From JACDAN01 sp036554945 (GTDB lineage Bacteria > Actinomycetota > Thermoleophilia > Gaiellales > Gaiellaceae), in assembly GCA_036554945.1 (NCBI GenBank), contig DATBMH010000013.1:1-56003 (forward strand): a stretch of DNA of 56,003 nucleotides, read 5' to 3'. Positions 16,284 to 24,200 of the stretch are shown one piece after another; the stretch's first letter is position 1, and the number at the start of each line of letters is the position of its first letter. The translations under genes and the position numbers were made by a program. The notes under the pieces are model-generated. The model did no database searches. It was not told the origin of the DNA and was given only the letters and a program-made list of their open reading frames with translations.

Positions 16284-17711
16284 ATGTCGGTCCTGATCAA
16301 GGGTGGACGGATCGTCACGGCGGCCGACGAGCAGGTTGCGGACGTCTACGTGGAGGGGGAGCGGATCGCGCTCATCGGCGAGTCGCTCGAGGTCGAGGCG
16401 GACCGCGTCGTCGACGCCACCGGCAAGTACGTGATCCCGGGTGCCATCGACCCTCACACGCACATCGAGATGCCGTTCGGCGGGCTGACCACCGTCGACG
16501 ACTTCACCTCCGGCACGGTCGCCGCGGCGTTCGGCGGGACGACGACGGTGATCGACTTCTGCCTCCAGGTTCCGGGCGAGCCCTTCGCGCAGTCGATCGA
16601 GACCTGGCACGAGAAGATCGAGCGCTGCAAGCCGGTGGTCGACGTCGGCTTCCATATCGCAATCACCGACCTGAAGGATGGTGGCCGCCTCAAGGACCTT
16701 CCCGCCGTCGTGGAGGGCGGAGTCACGAGCTTCAAGCTCTTCATGGCCTACCCCGGAGTCGTCATGGTCGACGACGAGACGCTCTTCAAGACCATGAACA
16801 CCGCGCGGGAGACCGGCGCCCTCGTCATGGTCCATGCTGAGAACGGCTACGCGATCGACGTGCTGGTTCGCGAGGCGGTGGCGGAGGGGCGCCTCGAGCC
16901 GAAATGGCACGCAGCGACCCGGCCCCCGCTGACCGAGGCGGAGGCGACCTCGCGGGCCGCCTACCTCGCCGAGATCGCCCAGGCACCGCTGTACGTTGTT
17001 CACGTCTCGTGCCGCGAGGCAGTCGAGCCGATCGCGGCGGCGAGAGCGAGGGGCTGGCGCGTCTGGGGTGAGACCTGCACCCAGTACCTGTTCATCGACG
17101 AGACGTACCTCGAGCGGCCGGACTTCGAGGGGGCGAAGTACGTCTTCACACCGCCGCCGCGGCCGAAGGAGCAGCAGGAGCACCTCTGGCACGCGCTCTC
17201 CGTGGACGACCTCTCGGTCGTCTCAACCGACCATGCACCCTTCCACTGGAAGACGCAGAAGACGCGCGGAAGGGATGACTTCACGAAGATCCCGAACGGC
17301 GCGCCGGGTATCGAGGACCGCCTGCTGATGCTCCACCACTTCGGCGTCCGGGAGGGGCGGATCTCGATGCAGCGCCTCGTCGAACTGACGTCGACGAACG
17401 TCGCGAAGCTCTTCGGCCTCTATCCACGCAAGGGCACGATCGCCGTCGGAAGCGACGCCGACCTCGTCGTCTGGGATCCCGAGAAGGCACGCACCCTCTC
17501 GGCCGAGACGCATCACTCGAACATCGACTACAACGCCTTCGAGGGGACGTCGGTCGTCGGCGCGCCGGCGCTCGTCCTCGTGCGCGGTCAGGTGATCGTG
17601 GACGGTGACGAGCTCGTGGGGCAGCCCGGCGCCGGCCGGTTCGTCAAGCGGGACACGTTCCAGCACGACGCGATCTCGCTGGCGCGGCCCCCGGCGGTGA
17701 CGGCAGCCTGA
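16284..17711 (+). CDS. hydA: D-hydantoinase/dihydropyrimidinase
   Basis: A 475-residue cyclic-amide hydrolase that opens hydantoins or 5,6-dihydropyrimidines to N-carbamoyl amino acids. The metal-binding IDPHTHIEMPFGG near residue 58, the carboxylated lysine in VTSFKLFMAYPG near 150, His in VMVHAENG near 182, His in VVHVSCREA near 240, and Asp in VVSTDHAPF near 315 are all present. The size and the C-terminal ETHHSNIDYNAFEG segment fit the D-hydantoinase group. It is the last enzyme before the reversed M20-like gene. The two amidases further on can hydrolyse N-carbamoyl products, completing a hydantoin-type route (inference). Confidence 0.93.
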   Translation: MSVLIKGGRIVTAADEQVADVYVEGERIALIGESLEVEADRVVDATGKYVIPGAIDPHTHIEMPFGGLTTVDDFTSGTVAAAFGGTTTVIDFCLQVPGEPFAQSIETWHEKIERCKPVVDVGFHIAITDLKDGGRLKDLPAVVEGGVTSFKLFMAYPGVVMVDDETLFKTMNTARETGALVMVHAENGYAIDVLVREAVAEGRLEPKWHAATRPPLTEAEATSRAAYLAEIAQAPLYVVHVSCREAVEPIAAARARGWRVWGETCTQYLFIDETYLERPDFEGAKYVFTPPPRPKEQQEHLWHALSVDDLSVVSTDHAPFHWKTQKTRGRDDFTKIPNGAPGIEDRLLMLHHFGVREGRISMQRLVELTSTNVAKLFGLYPRKGTIAVGSDADLVVWDPEKARTLSAETHHSNIDYNAFEGTSVVGAPALVLVRGQVIVDGDELVGQPGAGRFVKRDTFQHDAISLARPPAVTAA

Positions 17712-17716
17712 CGCTT

Positions 17717-19027
17717 CTAGCGCGCCACGAGCCGGTGCACCGCGTCGAGCGACTGCGCGAACGTGGCGCAGCTGATGCTCTCATTGGTCCCGTGCGGACG
17801 AGCGTGGCCGTCCGTCAGGCCCATCCCGACCACGGGGGAGCCCAGCCGTGCGGCCACTTCGGCCGCGGGGGCTCCCGAGGGCGCGATCGGGAGCATGAGC
17901 GGGGGAGTGCCGAACGCTGCGGCGAGCGGCCCCTCCAGCCTGGCGAGCACCTCGTCTCGGCGGCCGGGCTCGACGACGTATGGCTGGAGCGCGAAGCGCA
18001 CCGAGAACTCGATGTCGCGTGCGCCGAAGTGCCGCTCGAGGTCCTCGATCAGCCGAGCGGCGTCCTGCGGCGGAACGATGCGCACGTCCAGAGCGCACCG
18101 GGCGCTCTCCGCGTAGCGGGTGACTTCGTCGGGCGAGCCGCCGTCGATCCACGGGATGTTCACGGTGGGCTCGAACAGGGCTCGGCGGACGATGTCGGCA
18201 GCGCCCGCGCCGCGCAGCTCCTCACCGAAGGCGCCGGACAGCGCCGCGTCCACGAGCGGGTCGAACAGCCTCGTCTCGGCCGCCCGCTCCAGATCGGCCG
18301 GATCTTCGGGGAACGGGTGGTCGTCCAGCACCCGGAAGCTCTCCAGGCGCCGGTGCTCGTCGGCGTCGGAGAGCGGCATCAGGGCCTCGAGGAGAGTCCG
18401 CACCCCGCTCGTCCCCAGGCCGACGCCGGAGTGGCTGGCGAAGCGCTCGCGCCTCGCACACGCGGTCCCCACCACGATGCCCTTGAATCCGAGCGAGACG
18501 ATAGGCGCGCCGGCGTCGTTGACGAAGCCCGTGTTCCAGACGACGAGCGGCGTGGCGAGCTGCCGCTGCCACTCGTCGAGCATCTCCGGGATCGTCAGGG
18601 CGCCGAGCTCCTCCTGGCCGTCGAGCCAGAACACGACGCGGCGGCGCAGCCCGGGACCGGTACGAGCGGCAGCCACCGCCTCGAGTCGGGCGACGAGGTC
18701 GCCCTTGTTGCCCGCTGCTCCGCGCGCGTAGAGGCGACCGTCGCGGACCTCCGGGTCGAAGGGCGGCGACGCCCACCCGCCGTCGTCCGCGGGCGTCACG
18801 TCGAAGTAGTTGTAGAACGTCACGCCGGGCGCGTCCTCCCCGTCGAACTCGAGCAGCAGCCCGATCGGCGTCCCGTCGGCGGCCGTGAAGGTCCCGATCC
18901 GGTCGGCCGCGGCGCCGTAGCGCTCGATCAGCCACTCGGCCGCACGCCCGACCTCCGGCAGATCGGCCGAGATGGATGGGATGCGGCACAGCTCGCGCAG
19001 TCGCTCAAGCGCCGATTCCGCGTTCAT
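17717..19027 (-). CDS. M20-fold peptidase homologue with altered metal site
   Basis: A 436-residue protein of the M20/CNDP dipeptidase-like family by fold signatures (ELCRIPSISADLPEVGRAAEWL, WASPPFDPEVRDGRLYARG, GHARPHGTNESI). Several metal-binding residues are changed. The HxD motif reads YNYFDV where relatives have YNHYDV (His to Tyr). The bridging Asp of ADDKG is Gly in AAGNKG. The acidic ligand after the fourth strand is Asn in VVWNTGF. The catalytic EE pair (GQEELG) and the last His are kept. It may be a non-metal enzyme, a binding protein or a repurposed amidase. It is inverted in the island operon, 11 bp from the divergent next gene. Confidence 0.8.
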   Translation of the reverse strand: MNAESALERLRELCRIPSISADLPEVGRAAEWLIERYGAAADRIGTFTAADGTPIGLLLEFDGEDAPGVTFYNYFDVTPADDGGWASPPFDPEVRDGRLYARGAAGNKGDLVARLEAVAAARTGPGLRRRVVFWLDGQEELGALTIPEMLDEWQRQLATPLVVWNTGFVNDAGAPIVSLGFKGIVVGTACARRERFASHSGVGLGTSGVRTLLEALMPLSDADEHRRLESFRVLDDHPFPEDPADLERAAETRLFDPLVDAALSGAFGEELRGAGAADIVRRALFEPTVNIPWIDGGSPDEVTRYAESARCALDVRIVPPQDAARLIEDLERHFGARDIEFSVRFALQPYVVEPGRRDEVLARLEGPLAAAFGTPPLMLPIAPSGAPAAEVAARLGSPVVGMGLTDGHARPHGTNESISCATFAQSLDAVHRLVAR

Positions 19028-19038
19028 GCGAGGTGCCG

Positions 19039-19725
19039 ATGATCGAGGTCTCTGGACACCGCGTGCCGACCGAGCTTCACGAGCTGGTCGAGCCAACCTC
19101 GACCGCGCTGGTGATCATAGATATGCAAAACGACTGGTGCTCGCCGGGCGGAAGCACCGCGCTCGCCGGAGGCGACATGACGATGTTCCCGGAGATCATT
19201 CCGCGGATCCGGCGGCTCGCCGATGTCGCCCGCCGAGTCGAGGTGCCGGTCGTCAACGTGCGGATGGTCGCGCTGGACGGCGGAAAGAGCGACTCGCCGG
19301 CGTGGATCCGGCTGCGTCTCAGGGTGAATCGGAAGTACAACGGAGCGAACGAGGGCGCGATCGACTTCGTCAGGAACGGCTCCTGGGGACAGGAGTTCGT
19401 CTCGGCACTCAAGCCCAAGCCCGACGACTACGTCGTCACCAAGCTCCGGTCGAGCGCGTTCCACGCTACGGACCTCGAGCTCATCCTTCGGGGAAGGCGC
19501 ATTCAGAGCGTGATCGTCACGGGCTCGACGACCGAGGGGTGCGTCGAGTCGACGGTCCGCGACCTCTCGTCGCGCGACTTCATCCCGATCGTGCCGACCG
19601 ACTGCGTTGCGAGCGATGACAGAAAGCTGCACGACGCGTCGCTGCTCGTGATGGGCGCCTATCGGGCCGACCTCGCAACCTCGACGGAGATCATCGACAT
19701 CTGGGAGAAAAGGGGGACAGGATGA
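19039..19725 (+). CDS. Isochorismatase-family cysteine hydrolase (amidase 1)
   Basis: A 228-residue cysteine hydrolase of the isochorismatase-like superfamily, which includes nicotinamidases, N-carbamoylsarcosine amidases and ureidoacrylate hydrolases. The catalytic Asp (ALVIIDMQNDW), Lys (YVVTKLRSSAFHAT) and Cys (VTGSTTEGCVESTV) are intact. The start chosen follows a short AGG-containing ribosome binding site. Earlier in-frame starts would run into the divergent M20-like gene. It overlaps the second amidase by 4 bp. The likely reaction is hydrolysis of an N-carbamoyl or amide group made by the hydantoinase (inference). Confidence 0.88.
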   Translation: MIEVSGHRVPTELHELVEPTSTALVIIDMQNDWCSPGGSTALAGGDMTMFPEIIPRIRRLADVARRVEVPVVNVRMVALDGGKSDSPAWIRLRLRVNRKYNGANEGAIDFVRNGSWGQEFVSALKPKPDDYVVTKLRSSAFHATDLELILRGRRIQSVIVTGSTTEGCVESTVRDLSSRDFIPIVPTDCVASDDRKLHDASLLVMGAYRADLATSTEIIDIWEKRGTG

Positions 19726-20417
19726 GTGCAACCGACTACGTCAAGACGCTGCGCGATCTCCTGGAGGAGTCGAGCCGCATCTACCAGGAGCGCGGCTTTG
19801 CGCGGCGGGTCGGGTTCGGCGAGCGTCCTGCGCTCGTCATCATCGACCTGGGCTACGCCTGGACCCGGCCGGCCGAGACCTTCGCCTGCGACAACATGGA
19901 AGAGATCCTCGACGGCGTGAAGCAGCTCCTCGACCTGGCCCGGCCGCTGGGGATCCCGGTCGTCTACACGACGACGGCATACGCCGTGACCGACGGCCCG
20001 AACACCGACATGGGCCTGTGGCACCACAAGCTCCCGATCGAAGAGCTGACGCTCGACTCGCCCGGCGTGGAGATCGACGAGCGCATCGCCCCCATCGAAG
20101 GTGAGCAGCTGATCGTCAAGAAGCGCTCGAGCGCGTTCCACGGGACCTACCTCGCCGGCTTCCTCCGCGCCGCGGGCGTCGACACCACGATCATCACCGG
20201 CGTGGCGATGGGCGGCTGCGTTCGCCACACCGTCGAGGACGCACTCGCCGAGGGCTTCCGGCCGATCATCGTCAGGGAGTGCGTCGGGGACCACGTCCCG
20301 GGCGCCGTGGAGTGGAACCTCTTCGACGTCGACGGACGCTTCGGCGACGTTGAGAGCCTCGGGGTCGTGACTCGCTACCTTGAGCAGCTCGGCAACGGCG
20401 CGCCTGGCGACGAATAG
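19722..20417 (+). CDS. N-carbamoylsarcosine amidase-like cysteine hydrolase (amidase 2)
   Basis: A 231-residue isochorismatase-fold hydrolase. The N-terminal extension (DLLEESSRIYQERGFARRVGF) and GERPALVIIDLGYAWT resemble N-carbamoylsarcosine amidohydrolase more than simple isochorismatase. The catalytic triad is Asp in VIIDLG, Lys in LIVKKRSSAFHGT and Cys in GVAMGGCVRHTVEDA. It is coupled to amidase 1 by ATGA. Two amidases in series could act on different carbamoyl or amide groups or form a mixed complex. If the substrate is N-carbamoylsarcosine, the FAD oxidase at the other end of the island would be the next step. Confidence 0.87.
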   Translation: MSATDYVKTLRDLLEESSRIYQERGFARRVGFGERPALVIIDLGYAWTRPAETFACDNMEEILDGVKQLLDLARPLGIPVVYTTTAYAVTDGPNTDMGLWHHKLPIEELTLDSPGVEIDERIAPIEGEQLIVKKRSSAFHGTYLAGFLRAAGVDTTIITGVAMGGCVRHTVEDALAEGFRPIIVRECVGDHVPGAVEWNLFDVDGRFGDVESLGVVTRYLEQLGNGAPGDE

Positions 20418-20655
20418 GAAGGGGCTGCCCCTCCGTGCTCAGGTGAGCGGCCTATTCCGGGCGGCTCGTGTCGGCAAGGCGGACGTGCGCGCGGAGCGCT
20501 GAACGATCGCGCGACGAAGCCGTCGGCGCAGTCGGTGGGAAGACTCGCCCCGCGGTGCTTCTCCGATTGCTGTAATCGGGGTTCAGTGAAACCGCCACCC
20601 GAAGGTGTCGCAGAATGCAAGCCGCTCCAGTGTCACCTAACCTGGCAACAGACGT
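20418..20655. other. Gene-free right end of the putative island
   Basis: No convincing gene is seen in this stretch on either strand. Minus-strand frames here are short, Pro/Arg-rich and without ribosome binding sites. One of them starts inside the tRNA fragment and is an artefact of it. The stretch leads directly into the right copy of the tRNA repeat. Confidence 0.6.
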
Positions 20656-20698
20656 CTCATAACCCGGAGGTCGCAGGTTCAAATCCTGCCCCCGCTAC
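20656..20698 (+). repeat. att-like direct repeat, right copy (tRNA-fMet fragment)
   Basis: An exact 43-bp copy of bases 1967-2009, starting at CTCATAA and ending GCTAC. It lacks the acceptor 5' strand, D arm and anticodon 5' stem, so it cannot be a tRNA. It is followed by the same kind of terminator as the intact gene. It marks the probable right boundary of the island. Confidence 0.85.
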
Positions 20699-20702
20699 CT
20701 TG

Positions 20703-20732
20703 AAAGGCCCCGGAAACGGGCCTTTCTTCTTT
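20703..20732 (+). terminator. Terminator following the tRNA fragment
   Basis: AAAGGCCC and GGGCCTTT form a perfect 8-bp stem around CGGAAAC, followed by CTTCTTT. It is nearly identical to the terminator after the intact tRNA, indicating that the duplicated block extends past the tRNA itself. Confidence 0.75.
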
Positions 20733-20763
20733 GTCTGGCCAAGCGGTCGCCAGGAGGGACCCC

Positions 20764-21198
20764 ATGACCGAAACCACGTTCGAGCCGTTCCCCGTGAACG
20801 TGAGGATCAAGATCTCGGCGCTCTGGACGTCGATGCTGTTCGTCTTCGCCTACGTCGACCTCTTCAGCCTCTACCGCCCCGATGTCCGCGCCGACCTCGA
20901 GGCCGGTGAGGTCGGCGGCTTCGATGTCGACCAGACGTTTCTCCTCGGGACGACGGTCTACGTCGTGATCCCGAGCCTGATGGTGTTCGGGTCGCTCGTC
21001 CTGCGACCGCGGCTCAACCGCATCGCCAACATCGCGCTGAGCGCCCTGTACGCGGTCACCATCGTCGCCGGCGCCGTCGGCGAGTGGAACTACTACATCC
21101 TCGGCAGCGCGCTCGAGGCGGCGCTGCTCGCGGCCGTCGTCTACTACGCGTGGACGTGGCCGAAAGAGCCCGCGCTAACTCGGCCGTCTCAGGGGTAG
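20764..21198 (+). CDS. Four-helix membrane protein, DUF6326-type
   Basis: A 144-residue membrane protein with four hydrophobic segments. The N-terminal KISALWTSMLFVFAYVDLFSLYRPD and the later VYVVIPSLMVFGSLVLRP match the DUF6326 pattern as I know it; no function is established. The ATG is preceded by AGGAGGG at good distance. It is the first gene outside the right boundary of the island and would be the natural downstream neighbour of tRNA-fMet in the uninterrupted chromosome. Confidence 0.7.
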   Translation: MTETTFEPFPVNVRIKISALWTSMLFVFAYVDLFSLYRPDVRADLEAGEVGGFDVDQTFLLGTTVYVVIPSLMVFGSLVLRPRLNRIANIALSALYAVTIVAGAVGEWNYYILGSALEAALLAAVVYYAWTWPKEPALTRPSQG

Positions 21199-21295
21199 AG
21201 AAGCGGCGCCGCAGGTCCGGCTTCTCACGGCGGCGCTTCCGCCGTATGCTTGCGTCGCCAACCGGGGGTGGTGGGGAATCGCCGGTCTCGCCGAG

Positions 21296-24200
21296 GTGAG
21301 GAGCTCGAGGTACCTGCACGGGCTGCTGCTTGCGCTCGCGGCGGCGCTCGTGCTGCTCCCCGCGGCGACGGCGCAGACGCCGAATCCGTCGTCCGTGACG
21401 ATCGCCGGCTCGCTCCAGTCGGAGCTCGGCTGCCCCGCCGACTGGCAGCCCGAGTGCGCGGCGACCCACCTCGCCTACGACGCGGGTGACGACGTCTGGC
21501 AGGGGACGTTCTCGCTTCCCGCGGGCAGCTACGAGTACAAGGCGGCGCTCAACGGATCGTGGGACGAGAACTACGGCCGGAACGCGCAGCCCAACGGCGC
21601 CAACATCCCGCTCGAGCTTCCCTCCCCAGCCGGCGTCAAGTTCTACTACGACCACAAGAGCCACTGGATCACCGACAACAGGGGCTCGGTGATCGCCGTG
21701 GCGCCGGGCAGCTTCCAGTCCGAGCTCGGGTGCCCGGGCGACTGGGATCCGGGCTGCCTCCGCTCCTGGCTGCAGGATCCCGACGGCGACGGCACCTACT
21801 CGTTCGAGACGACCGCTCTCCCGCCCGGCGCCTACGAGTCGAAGGTGGCAATCGGCGAGAGCTGGGACGAGAACTACGGCCAGGGCGGGGTCCCGAACGG
21901 GCCGAACATCCCGTTCACCGTTCCGGCTGCGGGCGCGAAGGTCGTCTTCACCTACGACGCGGCGACGCACGTCCTCACGATCGCAGTCACCACGCCCGGC
22001 GCGCCCGGCGGCCCCGGAGCGCTGTCGCACTTCGACCTCGCCCGCAAGGACTGCCTCGGCACCGCCCGGAACACGACCTCGAAGGTGTGGTACACGGTCG
22101 CGAACGGCGTCCTGAGCGACGTCTACTACCCGACGGTCGACAACACGAACCTGGAGACGCTCCAGTACGTCGTCACCGACGGCGCCACGTTCACCGACCT
22201 GCAGACCCGCGACATGACCTACGCCGTCCGGGCGATCCACGGCTCCGGCGGCATGGCCTGCAAGGTGACGGCCACGGCGAAGAGCGGGCGCTACCGGATC
22301 GAGACCGACTACGTCACCGACCCCAAGCGCAACACGGTGCTCATGCACGTGCGCTTCCGGCCCAAGCACGCCGGCTACCGCCTCTACGTCCGCTTCGACC
22401 CGACCGTGAACGGCAACGGCGGCGGCGGGGCGGGCAACGGCGGCGCCGACTCCGCAACCGTCGACCGCTCCACGGGCCACCCGGTGCTCGTCTCCTCCGA
22501 CCCGGTCACGGCCACGAACGCCGCGAACCGCGACTACGCGCAGCCGGTGTACGCCGCGCTCGACGGGGCCCTCGGCGAGGCGTCGAGCGGGTTCGTCGGC
22601 TCCGCGAGCGACGGGCTCGTCCAGCTCGACGCCACGCACGAGCTGGCGCCGACCTACGACGACGCGCTCGGCGGCAACGTCGTGCAGACGGCGCGCGTGC
22701 TCCTGGGGCACGGCGGGAGCACCGTGCTCGCGCTCGGCTTCGGCTCGTCGCAGGAAGAGGCGGTGGAGACGGCCGAGGGATCGCTCGGCGCCGGCTTCTG
22801 GCGCGCGCTCGTGAGGTACAAGCTCGGCTGGAAGCTCTACGACCGGTCGCTCGACGAGCCGCGGACGGAGAAGCTGCGCGGGCTCAGCCGCTGGGAGGAG
22901 GAGCGGCTCGAAGACGCCTACTACCTCAGCGCCAACGTCATCAAGGCGTCGGAGGACAAGACGTTCCCCGGCGCGATCGTCGCCAGCCTCGCGTCGCCGT
23001 GGGGCCAGGCGGTCTCGGCCGGCGACCCCGCGAACACGTACTTCGGCTCCTACCGCGAGGTGTTTGCGCGCGACCTCTACGAGAGCTGGACGGGTCTCGT
23101 CGCCGCCGGCGACCTCGACACGGCGCGCGACGCGACCCTCTTCCTGTTCGAACGGCAGCAGCTGCCGGACGGGTCGATGCCGCGGAACAGCCTCGTCAAC
23201 GGCAAGGTCGCGCCGGACTCCTTCGGGGTCCAGCTCGACGAGACCGCGTACCCGATCCTGATGGCCTACCAGCTCGGGCTGACCGGCCGATCGCTGTACC
23301 AGGACCACATCAAGCGGGCGGCCGACTTCCTCATCTCGCGCGGCCCTGCGTTCGGCGTCGAGCGCTGGGAGGAGCAGAGCGGCTTCTCGCCGTCGACGAT
23401 CGCGTCCGAGATCGCCGGCCTCGTGGCGGCGGCGCAGCTCGCGCGGGCGAACGGCGACACGGCCTCCGCAGCCGTCTGGCTCGGAGTGGCCGACCATTGG
23501 CAGCGGTCGATCAAGGCCTGGACGGTGACCACGAACGGGCCGCTCGCGACGCATCCGTACTTCATCCGGCTCTCGAAGACCGGTGACCCCAACGCGGCGA
23601 TCTCGTACAACGTCGGCAACGGCGGCCCTACGCTCGACCAGCGCGCGGTGATCGACGCCGGCTTCCTCGAGCTCGTGCGCCTCGGAGTGCTCCATCCGCG
23701 CGACGCCGTCGTCCGCCGGTCGCTCTCCGTCGTCGACGCGACGATCAAGCGCACGACCGAGCGGGGACCGGGCTGGCACCGCTACAACGGCGACGGTTAC
23801 GGCGACCGCGCCTCGGACGGCCGGCCGTGGGCGCCGAGCGGGCAGGGCACCGGCCACCTCTGGCCCGCGCTCTCCGCGGAGCGCGGCGAGCACGAGCTCG
23901 TCATCGGCGACGAGCGGGAGGCGGCGTCGCTCCTGCTCGGCATGAGCCGGTTCGCATCCGGCATCGGCCTGATCCCCGAGCAGAACTGGGAGCTCCCCGA
24001 CCTGGCCGCCTCGCCGTTCGGCACCGACCCGACGGTCGCCTCGATCGGCTTCGAGAACGGCGGCGCGGCCGGCTCGGCCTCGCCGCTCACCTGGTCGGCG
24101 GCCTCGTTCGTGCGGCTCGCGCGCGATCTCGCGAAGGGCCGGAACGTCGTGCTCCCGGCGGCGACGCATGCCCGCTACGTGGCCAGGACGCAGGGCACGA

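Larger units (their letters stand above)
1967..20698. mobile_element. Putative tRNA-fMet genomic island (ureide/amide catabolism)
   Basis: The segment is bounded by the intact tRNA-fMet and a 43-bp exact copy of its 3' half. Both copies are followed by nearly the same terminator, as expected for attL and attR. It carries a self-contained catabolic cluster: regulator, importer and about ten enzymes. Its left end holds small degenerate ORFs. No integrase, relaxase, phage or transposase gene is visible, so the element would be non-autonomous, decayed or mobilised in trans. Excision would leave msrA, one tRNA-fMet and the DUF6326-type gene side by side. The repeat is seen directly; the island interpretation is inference. 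Confidence 0.7.

Noticed and set aside
20452..20682. Minus-strand frame beginning MNLRPPGYE near the right tRNA copy
   Set aside because: Its start is translation of the tRNA fragment itself, a well-known artefact. The rest is Arg/Pro-rich with no ribosome site.
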